18,602 bases of DNA, from assembly GCF_014384895.1 (NCBI RefSeq), contig NZ_JACRSQ010000044.1, positions 1 to 18,602 of the forward strand. Direction: 5' to 3'. The notes under the pieces were generated by a model that saw nothing but the letters and a program-made list of their open reading frames with translations, had not been told where the DNA came from and did not search any database. The stretch is from Bianquea renquensis (GTDB lineage: Bacteria > Bacillota > Clostridia > Lachnospirales > Bianqueaceae). The translations under genes and the position numbers were made by a program. Below, one piece after another: positions 7,380 to 17,000 of this stretch; position 1 is the stretch's first letter, and every line of letters begins with the position of its first letter.

Positions 7380-7434
7380 TGTGTTCTTCTTATATTATAT
7401 AATAATCGAAAAATGTGGTTTTGAGAAGAACACA
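7380..7434 (-). promoter_or_regulatory. XRE gene promoter flanked by an 11-bp inverted repeat
   Basis: TGTGTTCTTCT (7380-7390) and AGAAGAACACA (7424-7434) are perfect inverted copies 44 bases apart. On the minus strand a TATAAT -10 lies between them at 7399-7394, putting the predicted start of transcription inside the left copy and the right copy at or just beyond the -35 position. Arms on both sides of a promoter are what an autorepressor that loops or tetramerises would use. No good -35 box is seen. Confidence 0.6.
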
Positions 7435-7474
7435 GTATGTCATATATTTTTGAAAAGTTGACATACTAGGTCAA
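7435..7474. repeat. Second inverted repeat set beside the XRE promoter
   Basis: GTATGTCA (7435-7442) is mirrored by TGACATAC (7459-7466), 24 bases apart, and TTGAC (7458-7462) is mirrored by GTCAA (7470-7474). The first arm begins immediately after the outer repeat of the XRE promoter. These may be additional operators or a binding site for a second protein. Between 7475 and 7558 I see only AT-rich DNA and an AAGCGCTT octamer, with no gene. Confidence 0.45.
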
Positions 7475-7558
7475 TTTTTAAAAATTTTTTTCTAATTGGA
7501 AGGACTGCCGAGCTCACAAAGACGAAAGGCATAAGCGCTTGAAAATACAAGAATGCAT

Positions 7559-7837
7559 GGGGCTGTTGCAAAAGTAGAAGCATCCTCTACCGGAGTACAG
7601 CTTTTTTTGCGTCTAAAAACAGAAAACGGACTTCATAGAGTCCGCAATCCACGGTATAAGTAAATATGACCAAATACATAAAATACCATAAAGAGTATAC
7701 CAAATTTGGCGAGGCTTATCAACTGGTTTTGCCATTAAATTTGGAAGGTTTGGTCCCGAACGAAAGCTTCCTGTTCATGAAAAAACAGAAAAGCAAAAGC
7801 GGATATGAATCAGAAGTAACTGCGCCCCCTTCATTTA
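7559..7837 (+). mobile_element. Left-end remnant of an IS1182-like insertion sequence
   Basis: GGGGCTGTTGCAAAA at 7559-7573 is the kind of terminal sequence seen on IS1182-type elements. It is followed by a short stem (GTAGA/TCTAC), a run of seven T residues and a CGGACT/AGTCCG hairpin (7627-7644). These could block transcription entering the element. A broken transposase start follows at 7666. No reverse-complement right end is found before or after, so most of the element has been lost. The right border is not sharp and lies somewhere between about 7760 and 7837. Family assignment is from remembered motifs and not from a search. Confidence 0.6.
7666..7837 (+). pseudogene. Truncated transposase, IS1182-like N-terminus
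   Basis: The frame opens at ATG 7666 and reads MTKYIKYHKEYTKFGEAYQL followed by VLPLNLEGLVPNES. The Y-Q-L-x-LPL-x-L-E-x-LVP pattern is typical of the start of IS1182-family transposases, where a D-S-V-R-L-L segment normally follows LVP. Here it changes to a Lys-rich stretch (FMKKQKSKSGYESEV), then runs on until 7902 as the antisense of the AraC gene end. Less than a tenth of a normal transposase is left and no catalytic DDE residue is present. There is no clear ribosome site. Confidence 0.6.
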
Positions 7838-10189
7838 TCACGATTCGTCGCCGCGGTGGATCATTCGGTACTGCATTGGCGTCATCCCATATTTTTTCTT
7901 AAAAACAGTAAAGAAGTATTTTTGACTTTCCCAGCCAATTTGTTTCAGGATTTTATCGATCCCTAGGTCGCTTCCTGTTAAAAGCGCGGTCGCTTTTTCT
8001 AGACGCACCTCGTTGATGAATCCGGACACCGATGTGTTAAAATTCGCGTGAAATACTTGCCCGAGATAGGCGGTTGAGTATTTCAGCTCCTTTGCTATAA
8101 GATTCAGTGAAAGATAGGGGATGGCGTAATGATCGAGAATGTATTGTCTCACCTTGCACGCCAGTGGATGCCAAGGATTTTTTTGATTTTTGTCTTGTTG
8201 AAGAACCCCAGCGACGGTCTGATACAGAAGGATAAATTCATCGTTGATCCGTTTTCCTTCCGCGCTTGAGAAGATTGTATCGATGAATTTAGAATAGCTG
8301 ACTTCAAAGGAAAATCCCGTTTTTTCCAAATCATATATGGATTGAAAGACCATGATGGATAGGTAGAAAATGCTGTACCGAATCGTATCGATGGAAAAGG
8401 CGGTCAGAGAATCCCAAATTGAATTATGCAGATTCACCATAAGGTCAAGTTGGCCATTTTTTAAGGCTTTTTGGAGAGATTCAGCTTGCTCCGCCAGGAA
8501 ATCCGGAAATTCAGTGAGGCATTCATCTAAATACTGCGTTGTCAGAACGGCGTCATTTTCCTGTATAAGGCGATATTCCATCAGTTCCGAGGTTTCCTGA
8601 TAGGCATGGGCCATCTCCGTCAAACTGGAATACAGCCGGCTGAGGGCCAAGGTACAGCCGTGGGCGTTGGCTGTGCGGAATTCACTTTGAAGCTGCTGGA
8701 TTGGCGTCAATAAGAGTTTAAAGATCTCATCATAGGATAGAGTGGCATCACAGGGTTGCAGAAAAAAGACAGAGCGGCTCTGAGAGAATATGAGGACTTC
8801 CGACAGGAAAAGGTGAGGGGGAAATATTTTTTGCAGAAGAACAGAGGGATCATCCATTTTTTGTCCCGAAGCGTCCCAGAATAAAAGATCCCCAGCGTCG
8901 TAGTCCGCTAGCAGCAGGAAAGTGGGACTCACTGGCCGGAGGGGCATGGACAGCGAGTCCAGCGAGTTTTTCAGCTCTTCTTCCCCGAGGCATTTTTGCA
9001 GAAGATTGCGGAGAAAATCCAACCGAACGAGATATAAAGCATGGGTGTGTTCCGTTTCCAGATCCGTGAGCTTTTTGCGGGTCTGGGTAACGATTAGATT
9101 CATTCCGTAAAACTCATTGGATGCCTCCGGAGGAGTTAGATTGCAGAGAGTCCGCATATTCTGATACAGTTGAATGACCGGGTGGGACAAGCGCTTCGAG
9201 ACAAAATATGCCGTGAATATTGCCAGGAGCAGAAGAGAGATGGAGATTAGAACCGTAGTCCGCACAACGAAATGGAGGTCCCCATATAATTTCGCTGTTG
9301 GGATAATGGAATAAAAGTAAAAGTCAGGGTTTGATAGGTGGTAATAGGCTATAAAATACGTCTCATTCTCGATGCTAGCAGTGTAAGCGCCTGTGCTGTC
9401 TGAAAGTTCTAGCGATGTCTGATAGAAGGCCTGGCCGCTGAGGTGGGTTCCAAAATTTTGGGAGGTATCCGCCAGAATTCTTCCCTCTTCACCGGCGATG
9501 ACAATTGTGCTGGCAGGATCCATATTTATGTAGACCGAGTTGTCGAGAAGCCACTGGGGTATAACGTTAAATACAATACAAGAGTACAGCTGACCGGTCT
9601 CATAGTTTTTCTCGTACAGAGCGTAGGTTAAGACGTCGGAGCTGGTATCCAGGAGTGACACATTTTTGCGCAGATACGGGATCAGCGGAGATAAATTCTG
9701 GCCCTTTATAATTTGAGCCGCATCCCGGTCCGGAAGTTCGGCGGAGGAATACAACTTCACCGCAGAGTTTTGGTTGATATAAAAACAATAACACTTATCA
9801 TTCAACGCATTGTAAAAATAGATGGAGTCAATAAAGGGGAGCAGTTTTGTGCTCGCCTGTATATTCCGGACTGTGAGGTATTGGGTGACATCGGAGAGCT
9901 CCGGGGTGCGAAGCAGGCGCGAGACATCGTCAAGCAGATATAGATTGGAACTGCATTCTGTAATATAGTGGTTGAGTGAGTCAAAATTTTGAGCAATCTG
10001 AGTTAGGAGCCGCTGATTCGAGGCCTGCTCTTTCTTTAATAGACGGTCCATACTCATTTGGCCGACAGTGTATGCCGTGACACAGATCAATATGATGCTG
10101 AGCGAACAAAACCCTATGAAAATTTGAAAAAGGTACCCCTGAAAATGCGTGACATACGAATGGGCCGAAAAATTCCGCCTTTGCTTCAT
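7838..10189 (-). CDS. Membrane-bound AraC-family sensor-regulator
   Basis: A 783-residue one-component regulator. A membrane segment (about 19-43) and a second one (about 307-330) enclose an extracytoplasmic sensor of some 260 residues, resembling the Cache-type sensors of YesM-like kinases. The segment after the second helix (SKRLSHPVIQLYQNM) looks HAMP-like. A long central cytoplasmic region (about 345-670) is not recognised. The C-terminus (about 675-780) is a double helix-turn-helix AraC domain, with IAKELKYSTAYLGQVF and the signature IGWESQKYFFTVFKKKYGMTP. The start at 10189 has GGAGG nine bases upstream. It is transcribed away from the importer genes, the usual arrangement for an activator of an adjacent glycan operon, and probably senses the imported sugar or its bound form. 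Confidence 0.92.
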   Translation of the reverse strand: MKQRRNFSAHSYVTHFQGYLFQIFIGFCSLSIILICVTAYTVGQMSMDRLLKKEQASNQRLLTQIAQNFDSLNHYITECSSNLYLLDDVSRLLRTPELSDVTQYLTVRNIQASTKLLPFIDSIYFYNALNDKCYCFYINQNSAVKLYSSAELPDRDAAQIIKGQNLSPLIPYLRKNVSLLDTSSDVLTYALYEKNYETGQLYSCIVFNVIPQWLLDNSVYINMDPASTIVIAGEEGRILADTSQNFGTHLSGQAFYQTSLELSDSTGAYTASIENETYFIAYYHLSNPDFYFYSIIPTAKLYGDLHFVVRTTVLISISLLLLAIFTAYFVSKRLSHPVIQLYQNMRTLCNLTPPEASNEFYGMNLIVTQTRKKLTDLETEHTHALYLVRLDFLRNLLQKCLGEEELKNSLDSLSMPLRPVSPTFLLLADYDAGDLLFWDASGQKMDDPSVLLQKIFPPHLFLSEVLIFSQSRSVFFLQPCDATLSYDEIFKLLLTPIQQLQSEFRTANAHGCTLALSRLYSSLTEMAHAYQETSELMEYRLIQENDAVLTTQYLDECLTEFPDFLAEQAESLQKALKNGQLDLMVNLHNSIWDSLTAFSIDTIRYSIFYLSIMVFQSIYDLEKTGFSFEVSYSKFIDTIFSSAEGKRINDEFILLYQTVAGVLQQDKNQKNPWHPLACKVRQYILDHYAIPYLSLNLIAKELKYSTAYLGQVFHANFNTSVSGFINEVRLEKATALLTGSDLGIDKILKQIGWESQKYFFTVFKKKYGMTPMQYRMIHRGDES

Positions 10190-10318
10190 GTATGCAGACC
10201 TCCGATTGCATTGAAATAAGGTTACGATGTAAGCATAGCATAGGCCTGTTAAAAAATAAAGTACGAAATTGTTAGATCAAGTCAAAAATCATAAGATAGC
10301 CTTTTAAAGTCCATTCCA

Positions 10319-10331
10319 AATCGGACCGATT
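10319..10331. promoter_or_regulatory. 13-bp palindrome, candidate operator upstream of importer
   Basis: AATCGG-A-CCGATT is a perfect palindrome centred at 10325, about 57 bases before the predicted transcription start of the importer operon. This is a typical activator position. The site could bind the adjacent AraC regulator, although AraC proteins usually prefer direct repeats, or a different dimeric regulator. Confidence 0.45.
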
Positions 10332-10346
10332 CTTATCATCTTGAAC

Positions 10347-10375
10347 TTTACATGGGACTTTCCCGCTGATAATAT
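10347..10375 (+). promoter_or_regulatory. Promoter of the glycan importer operon
   Basis: TTTACA (10347-10352), 17-base spacer, TAATAT (10370-10375) with TGA directly before it as an extended -10. The predicted transcript starts near 10382, giving a leader of about 60 bases to the first likely start codon. Confidence 0.6.
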
Positions 10376-10442
10376 TAAATAAAAGCCGGGGGTGATACCA
10401 AAGGCTTGACAATTGTATGAATCAATAATTTTGGGAAGCGAG

Positions 10443-11384
10443 ATGATTGGGGATATGGCCAAAGTGAAGCGGCAGAACCAGAGATGGATCCGATTTCAGA
10501 AGAACCGGCAGCTGTTGATTCTGACCCTGCCAGCGATACTCTATTTACTAATTTTTCATTATGTGCCCATTGGCGGTCTTGTGTTAGCCTTCAAGAATTA
10601 CCGCTATGATCTGGGAATATGGGGGAGTGAGTGGGTAGGATTGCAGAATTTTAAATTTGTATTTAGTTCTGCAGTAGGGCGTATTTTGCGCAATACCGTT
10701 ATCTATAATCTGACCTTTCTTGTGCTCGCCACGATCATCAATACGACGATTGCGCTCTTGATGAATGAGCTGCGGAACAAAACCGCTATCAAGATATATC
10801 AGACATCCATGTTTTTTCCCTACTTTTTGTCATGGGTTGTGGTGGCCTTCATAGTATACGCGTTTTTGAGCCCCGGGTACGGATGGGTCAACCAGATACT
10901 GAAGGCCGTTGGCCTTGAGCCTAAGCAATGGTATTCTGACGCCTCCGTATGGCCTGGGATTCTTATTTTTACATACAACTGGAAGGGCATGGGGTATGGT
11001 ATCATTTTGAACTATGCCGTATTAGTCGGCATTGATTCGGAATATTACGATGCGGCCCGCGTAGACGGGGCCGGCCGCTGGAAGATGGCGCTGCACATTT
11101 CCATTCCGCATCTGATACCCGTCACCCTGATTCAATTTATTCTGGGAATTGGTGGAATTTTTGGAGGCGACTTTGGCTTGTTTTATCAAGTACCGCGAAA
11201 TTCCGCGCTTCTGCGCCCGACGACAGAGGTGATGAATACCTATATTTTCCGCTCCTTGATGGATTCCAATGAGATTGGAAGGAGTACGGCGGCAGGGTTT
11301 CTCCTGGGGATTTTAAGCGTCATCGTTGTCCTTGCCACGAATAAAATCGTCAAATCCATTGATGAAGACTACTCGTTATTCTAG
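10443..11384 (+). CDS. lplB: Carbohydrate ABC transporter permease, LplB-type
   Basis: An inner-membrane permease of the MalF/LplB class. From ATG 10443 it is 313 residues; ATG 10455 (MAKVKRQ) and TTG 10413 are alternatives. I prefer 10443 because of a GGGA site six bases upstream. Family features include the first membrane helix with LPAILYLLIFHYVPI, AFKNYRYDLGIWGSEWVGL, and the ATPase-contacting EAA-like loop YDAARVDGAGRWKMALHISIPHL. The end KIVKSIDEDYSLF is typical of LplB homologues. These importers move oligosaccharides (xylo-, galacturonide- or other complex glycan fragments) with a lipoprotein receptor. It is the first gene of the operon, nine bases before the second permease. Confidence 0.92.
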   Translation: MIGDMAKVKRQNQRWIRFQKNRQLLILTLPAILYLLIFHYVPIGGLVLAFKNYRYDLGIWGSEWVGLQNFKFVFSSAVGRILRNTVIYNLTFLVLATIINTTIALLMNELRNKTAIKIYQTSMFFPYFLSWVVVAFIVYAFLSPGYGWVNQILKAVGLEPKQWYSDASVWPGILIFTYNWKGMGYGIILNYAVLVGIDSEYYDAARVDGAGRWKMALHISIPHLIPVTLIQFILGIGGIFGGDFGLFYQVPRNSALLRPTTEVMNTYIFRSLMDSNEIGRSTAAGFLLGILSVIVVLATNKIVKSIDEDYSLF

Positions 11385-11393
11385 GAGGCAGAT

Positions 11394-12281
11394 ATGAGCA
11401 GGAAAAGACATAATCTATATCGAATTCCCATTCACCTATTTTTTATTATACTCAGCTGCAGTTTTCTGATACCGCTGCTTATGCTTCTGTCCATCTCCTT
11501 TACAGAGGAGGCCTCCATCTATGAGTATGGGTACCGCCTATTTCCCCGTAGTCTGAGTACCATCGCCTATGAATTTGTCTTTCGCAATCCGCAGCAGATG
11601 GTCAATGCCTATGGCGTTACCATTTATATCACGCTGGTCGGCACGTTCCTGAGTGTTCTGCTCATGCTGATGTGCGCCTATTCCCTGTCGCGCAAGTGCT
11701 TTGCCTACCGAAAATTCGTTTCGGGATATCTGTTTTTTACAATGTTGTTTGGCGGGGGCTTGGTGCCATCCTACATTTTGACAACGCAGGTGTTGCACCT
11801 GCAGGACACGCTGCTCGTCTTTATACTGAGCGGCTTGGTGAGCGCGTGGAACATTTTTATTCTTCGGACGCTCATATCCAATATTCCGGAGGCAATCATT
11901 GAGTCGGCGTACATCGACGGGGCGAGTGAGTACAGAATTTTCTTTTCTCTGGTCATCCCCCTCTCAAAGCCGGGCATTGCGACCATTGGTCTCTTTTGCA
12001 TGGTGGCCCGTTGGAACGAGTGGATGACGGCGCTTCTATACATAAGCAAGCAAGAACTGTATCCGTTACAGTATCTACTCCAAAAAATTCTGATGAATTT
12101 GGAGACCATTACAAACAATATGAATAGTTTGCCGGCTTCGGTTCTCAATGATTTTAAAGTCCCCTCGGAGAGTGTGCGCATGGCCATGGCGGTTGTGGCC
12201 ATCGGCCCAATGCTCTTGGTCATCCCCTTCTTTCAACGATATTTTGTGCGGGGTCTTGTGATTGGATCCGTTAAGGGGTAG
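11394..12281 (+). CDS. Carbohydrate ABC transporter permease, YtcP/LplC-type
   Basis: A 295-residue MalG-class permease forming a heterodimer with the preceding protein. A strong AGGAGG lies six bases before ATG 11394. The EAA loop reads IIESAYIDGASEYRIFFSLV and continues IPLSKPGIATIGLF, followed by WNEWMTALLYI. The C-terminal block VAIGPMLLVIPFFQRYFVRGLVIGSVKG is the characteristic end of this family. Six membrane segments are expected. No nucleotide-binding subunit follows, so ATP hydrolysis must be supplied by a shared MsmX/UgpC-type ATPase from another locus. Confidence 0.93.
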   Translation: MSRKRHNLYRIPIHLFFIILSCSFLIPLLMLLSISFTEEASIYEYGYRLFPRSLSTIAYEFVFRNPQQMVNAYGVTIYITLVGTFLSVLLMLMCAYSLSRKCFAYRKFVSGYLFFTMLFGGGLVPSYILTTQVLHLQDTLLVFILSGLVSAWNIFILRTLISNIPEAIIESAYIDGASEYRIFFSLVIPLSKPGIATIGLFCMVARWNEWMTALLYISKQELYPLQYLLQKILMNLETITNNMNSLPASVLNDFKVPSESVRMAMAVVAIGPMLLVIPFFQRYFVRGLVIGSVKG

Positions 12282-12306
12282 TTTGAAAAGTCGGCATTTA
12301 GAGGAA

Positions 12307-12328
12307 GATGAAGGGGAACCCCTTTATC
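12307..12328 (+). promoter_or_regulatory. Hairpin before the binding-protein gene
   Basis: GATGAAGGGG (12307-12316) pairs with CCCCTTTATC (12319-12328), ten pairs including one G-U, with a very tight turn that would open to a GGAACC-type loop. It lies between the second permease and the AAGGAGG ribosome site of the binding-protein gene. It may mark an RNA processing or 5'-stability point. Confidence 0.5.
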
Positions 12329-12360
12329 ATATAACACTGTATAAAAGGAGGATACCAAAA

Positions 12361-13902
12361 ATGAAATGGAAACAATTGTCCCTGGGCATGGCAATCATCT
12401 TGCTTCTGGTCTCGCTTGCCGCGTGCAGCAAAAAGCCTCAGGAGAACAGCTCGCAGCCCAACAGCTCCCAAGAGAATAGCTCCCAGGCAAACAGTAGCGC
12501 CGAGAACAGCCAGGCGACTGCGCCGGAACTGGAAAAGGTAAATCTGATCTGGTATACCCTGGGCGACACCCACGACGACGACAAAGAAGTATTTGACAAG
12601 GCAAGTGCCATCGTGGAGGAGAAGATTAACGCAACCCTCGAATTCGTTCCCATCGCCATGGGCGAGTATGCACAGAAGATGCAGTTGAAGGCGGCCGGCA
12701 ATGAAAAGTTTGATCTCTGCTACACATCGGACTGGCTCTTTACCTATAAGGATAATGTAGACAAAGGCGCGTTCATCGCCATTGATGAGCTGATCGACCA
12801 ATATGCCAAAGAAACCGCCGACATGATACCGGACACAATCTGGAATGGCGTCAAAATCAACGGAAAAATCTACGGAGTGCCAAACTACCAGGTTTCCTTC
12901 CGATATCCGGCGCTTGTATTCTTGAAGGATGTTGTGGACGAACTCGGTCTGCAGGAGGAGATCGCTGCCATCAAGACGATGTCCGATCTGACACCGATCT
13001 TTGAAAAGGTCAAGGCCAACAGACCGGATCTAAGCATGACGACGATCCCGCCGGACTATAATAAATTTGACTATGGCGATATGGATAACTACTGGGAGAC
13101 CGTATCGACGGTAGCGGTTGACAGCGATCTCAAGGTGGTTCCTCTCGACAGCGCTGAGTATTTGGAGCGGAAGCAGGCGGATTATGCGCTTGCAAGAGAG
13201 TGGTATGAGAAAGAATATTTTCCGGCCGATGTCAGCGTTGGCGGTATCAATACCTCTGATCTAACCAGCGCAGGAAAATTATTCATGTGGGAAGATGTGT
13301 ACAAGCCGGGCGTGGAAGCGGACATGAAGACTCGATATGGATATGATGTCTATGTGCAGCCCATGGGCCAGCCGGTACTGTCAACAGGATCCATAACCGC
13401 GACGGTGACCGCCGTCAGCCGCACATCGGAAAACCCCGAGAGGGCGATGATGTTAATTAACCTGGTCAACACCGATAAGGAACTGTATAATCTGTTGGTG
13501 TTCGGTGAGGAGGGTAAGCACTATACGAAGGAATCCGATACGCGGATCAAGGTGACAAGCGGGTATAGCGGGTTGGCCTGGGCAATCGGCTGTCAGTTTA
13601 ATGCGTATCTGGTGGATGGACAGGACGACGACGTCTGGGAGGAGACCAAGAGACTGAATGGGGAAGCCAAAATGAGCCATCTCCTGGGATTCTACTTTGA
13701 CGACACGAATGTGAAGGATCAGATTGCCAACGTCGGCGCCGTTGAGGGGACCTTCGCAACGGGAGGAACCTATGGCCTGCTGCCCATAGAGGAAGAGAAA
13801 GAAGTACAGGCCAAAATGACACAGGCCAAGATGGACGCAGGGTATCAGGATATTATGGATGAATTGCAGCGGCAATTGGACCAATGGAAGACTCAAAAAT
13901 AA
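12361..13902 (+). CDS. Glycan-binding lipoprotein of ABC importer (LplA-type, DUF3502)
   Basis: A 513-residue extracellular solute-binding protein. Its leader ends in lipobox LAAC with cysteine 22, followed by a low-complexity Ser/Asn/Gln linker (about 26-52) that tethers the receptor to the membrane. The bilobed domain begins near VNLIWYTLGD. The C-terminal third fits DUF3502 as found in LipO/LplA proteins, with KMSHLLGFYFDDTNVKDQIA, the GGTYGLLPIEEE-like turn and the ending MDELQRQLDQWK. The start at 12361 has AAGGAGG nine bases upstream; an open frame extends upstream to 12262 but lacks a signal peptide. It delivers substrate to the two permeases encoded just before it. Hairpins on both sides suggest higher mRNA stability than its neighbours. 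Confidence 0.93.
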   Translation: MKWKQLSLGMAIILLLVSLAACSKKPQENSSQPNSSQENSSQANSSAENSQATAPELEKVNLIWYTLGDTHDDDKEVFDKASAIVEEKINATLEFVPIAMGEYAQKMQLKAAGNEKFDLCYTSDWLFTYKDNVDKGAFIAIDELIDQYAKETADMIPDTIWNGVKINGKIYGVPNYQVSFRYPALVFLKDVVDELGLQEEIAAIKTMSDLTPIFEKVKANRPDLSMTTIPPDYNKFDYGDMDNYWETVSTVAVDSDLKVVPLDSAEYLERKQADYALAREWYEKEYFPADVSVGGINTSDLTSAGKLFMWEDVYKPGVEADMKTRYGYDVYVQPMGQPVLSTGSITATVTAVSRTSENPERAMMLINLVNTDKELYNLLVFGEEGKHYTKESDTRIKVTSGYSGLAWAIGCQFNAYLVDGQDDDVWEETKRLNGEAKMSHLLGFYFDDTNVKDQIANVGAVEGTFATGGTYGLLPIEEEKEVQAKMTQAKMDAGYQDIMDELQRQLDQWKTQK

Positions 13903-13926
13903 TGCCTCAACATGATATTGCGAATA

Positions 13927-13966
13927 CCGGAGAGCGAGGCCGCGAGAGCGGCTTTGCTCTTTCCGG
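13927..13966 (+). promoter_or_regulatory. GC-rich hairpin after the binding-protein gene
   Basis: CCGGA..GAGC..GCCGC (left) pairs with GCGGC..GCTC..TCCGG (right) around a GAGA tetraloop, with small bulges. It starts 24 bases after the stop at 13902. There is no T-tract, so it is not a full terminator; it more probably protects the 3' end of the upstream mRNA or partly reduces transcription into the following gene. Confidence 0.6.
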
Positions 13967-14005
13967 CGTTCGACGTATATTTCCGAAGACAGAGGAGACA
14001 GCGTG

Positions 14006-17000
14006 ATGAATAAAATAAAAAAAGCAGCGGCCATTGTTTGTGCGCTCAGCCTTCTGTGTTCCATCGCCGGGACAGCTCCGAAGGCTCATGCCCAAGAGAA
14101 TAATGGCAATCGATTCTATGTGTCGAAAGAGAGAGGAAGCGATGACGGGGACGGGTCCTACGAAAACCCATGGAGCAGCATTCAAAAGGCAGCTCTTAAG
14201 ATGACGGCCGGGGACACCTGCATCATCGAGTCGGGAACATATGAGGGGCCTATTGAACCGGCCAACAGCGGGACTGTGGGCAAGCCCATCACATTTCAGG
14301 CGGCAACCGGCGCAAATGTAGTCATCAGCGGCCTAACGGAAATCGAGCCGGAGCGATGGGAGAAGGCTAATTTAGAAAGCGACTATGCCATTTTCAAGGC
14401 GCAAGACGTAGAAATGTGGGGGACAGATAACAATGGCACTCGGGATGAGAATCAAGTTTTCTTTTACGATCAGTGGACAAGCGAGGACACACGGTCTGGC
14501 AAGATGATGACCCTGGCCCGCAGCGGCAACGCGACGGAGATGGGGGAACTCTTTCCCACCAATTTGTCTGAGGTCAGCTTCGGGGAGTACACCTTAAATA
14601 GCCAAGTGATCAACCTAAAGGTTAACTTAGATGTGGATGGTCTGAAGGGGGCCCAGATATGGTATTCCCCCAGGAAAACAGAGGGGTGGAGCTGCTGGAC
14701 TAGCAGGATCACAGCGGTGGACACCAAATCCAATAAAATTCATTTTGCGCAGAGCACAGGCCAAAGTAAGCTGACCGTGCAGTCGGGCGGCCTATATTTC
14801 ATACAGGATGCCAAGTGTCTGTTGGACCAGCCGGGAGAGTGGTATTATGATGCAGATGAAAGGGCGCTCTATATTATACCGCCTAAGGGCTATACAGGGG
14901 ATCTCTATGTGCGCTATAAGAGTCAACGCAACGGCTTTATCCTCAATGGAAAATCCAACATACGGATCGAGAATCTTCACTTTTTCGGATGTGGCGTGGA
15001 GATGGACAATGCCACATCCGGCTGCGTGCTCAACCGGATCACCGCCGAATACGCTCAGCACTCCATATCTGGCGAGGGTTGTATGGGAGCCCAGTGCTGG
15101 GGTTCGAATGAGAGAGAGGGCTTAGGAGAGGGTGGAATTCAGATATTGGGCAGCGGAAATACGCTGCAAAACAGTGAAATCGCATACTGCTCTGGCAATG
15201 GCGTATATGTCAGCGGGGAGGGCCATTCCATTGTCAATAACTTCATTCACGATGTGGATTACATTGGCTCCTACGCCTGCGCCGTACATCTTATCAATGC
15301 GAGGAAATGTTTGATTTCCCACAATACGATGAAGAGTGCGGGCCGTTCTCTGATCAATGCGGCAACGAGCGGTTTTTATAATTGCCAGATCACCTACAAT
15401 GTCATGGCAGAGGGGATGAAGCTCGTGGACGACGGCGGAGCCCTGTATCTCTCGTCCATGGACGGAGAGGGCAGCGAGATCGCATATAATGTCATAACGG
15501 ACATGAAAAAAACCGACGGGCAGAAATATGTGCAGGGCTTGTATCTGGACGGTCTCTGTTCCAATATGATTGTTCACCACAACGTTCTAAAAGACTGCAA
15601 TATGCAGATGAATCAGCCGAGCGAGTACTGTCTGTTCTACAATAATACCGTAGGCGGCAACTTTAGCAGTGTGAAAGTGGCCAAGGGTGATAGAGCTGAC
15701 GCCACGGGGGTTGCTCTGATCAACAATATTTTTACTGGTACTATTTCATGGCCGCTCTTAGGCAGTAGTGGACTTGAATACCACAATAAAGAGAATGCGG
15801 GTCAATATTTGGCAAACCCCGCTGAAGGAGATTATACGCTGGCAGCCGACAAGGCCGGCTGCATTGATCAAGGACTGATTCTCTCTGGAATTACGCCGGA
15901 TAAAAATCTATTCCCGGATCTCGGCGCATATGAGAGTGGCGAGAGCCCGTGGAAGGCCGGCCATGATTTTATGAATCCGCCGCAGGTTACATCGAAAACG
16001 AATAGCATCCGGTTTCAAAATCTAGTGAAAAATGGAAGCTTTGACATGGGGGACGAGGGTAGCTGGAGTCTCGAAGGCAATGGTGTCATCAATGTTGAAT
16101 TTGATAGCAGTAAATCGGGATGGAGTGATGCGGACGGACATGTGAATAATTACCAGGCGCTGTACTTGATGGAGGGGACAAGCGCCGCAGTGCAGACCGT
16201 CTCCAACCTGAAAATAGGGAAGCAATACCAGTTGACCGCTTGGTACAGGGTGGACTCCGATTTGAAAGGGAACCTTAACGTGATGAACCCGGATGGGACC
16301 ACTGTTGTGAGTAAAACTGTTGAAAATAGCACCAAATGGAGGCAGGTGAGCTGTACCTTTACAGCACAACAGGACTCGGTAGTCATTCGCCTGAGTAGGA
16401 CGGCAAATAGCGGGCTGAATAGGGTCTATTTTGACGATGTCTATATGGCGGAAGTCATTCCAAGTTATGTCGCTATGCAGCAAGACAAGCCGACCGCCAT
16501 CGATCTGGAGTGGAAATTTGAAGGCAATGGAAATTCTACGACAGGAATGATTGGCAGAATCGTAAAGGGAAGTTTTATCGACAGTATGCCAGGCTACGGA
16601 AAATGTTTAAGCGTCTGCGCAGTTAATAGTTGGGTGACAGTCGAGCATGAGCAACATTTGGAGTTTGGCGACCCGAACAGTGAATTTACCGTGGGCGCAT
16701 GGATTCGCACTATAGACGGGGGCTCCATCGTATCCAAAGGCAGGCCGGATAACCGGTTGTCCAACATCGACTACGTATTTTCCGTTTTCGAGGATGGAGG
16801 GTTGGAGTTTTTGCGCTGGAATGAAAAAAGTGGAGTGGCTGAGAACATAAGCTGGATTGATTATAACACTCCACTGTGCGACGGCGAATGGCACCATGTC
16901 GCTTTTGTCAACCGTGCAAAGGATGAGCATTGTCTGTATGTGGACGGAGAATGGGTTAAGACCAGCAGGGCCGTCTGGACATATAATAATGCCAACACGG

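Noticed and set aside
7531..7540. CcpA cre-like site (AAGCGCTT)
   Set aside because: Only the core matches; flanking consensus positions fail and no sugar gene is directly downstream.
12262..12360. Longer N-terminus of the binding protein
   Set aside because: It overlaps the permease gene end and would bury the lipoprotein signal; ATG 12361 has AAGGAGG at ideal spacing.
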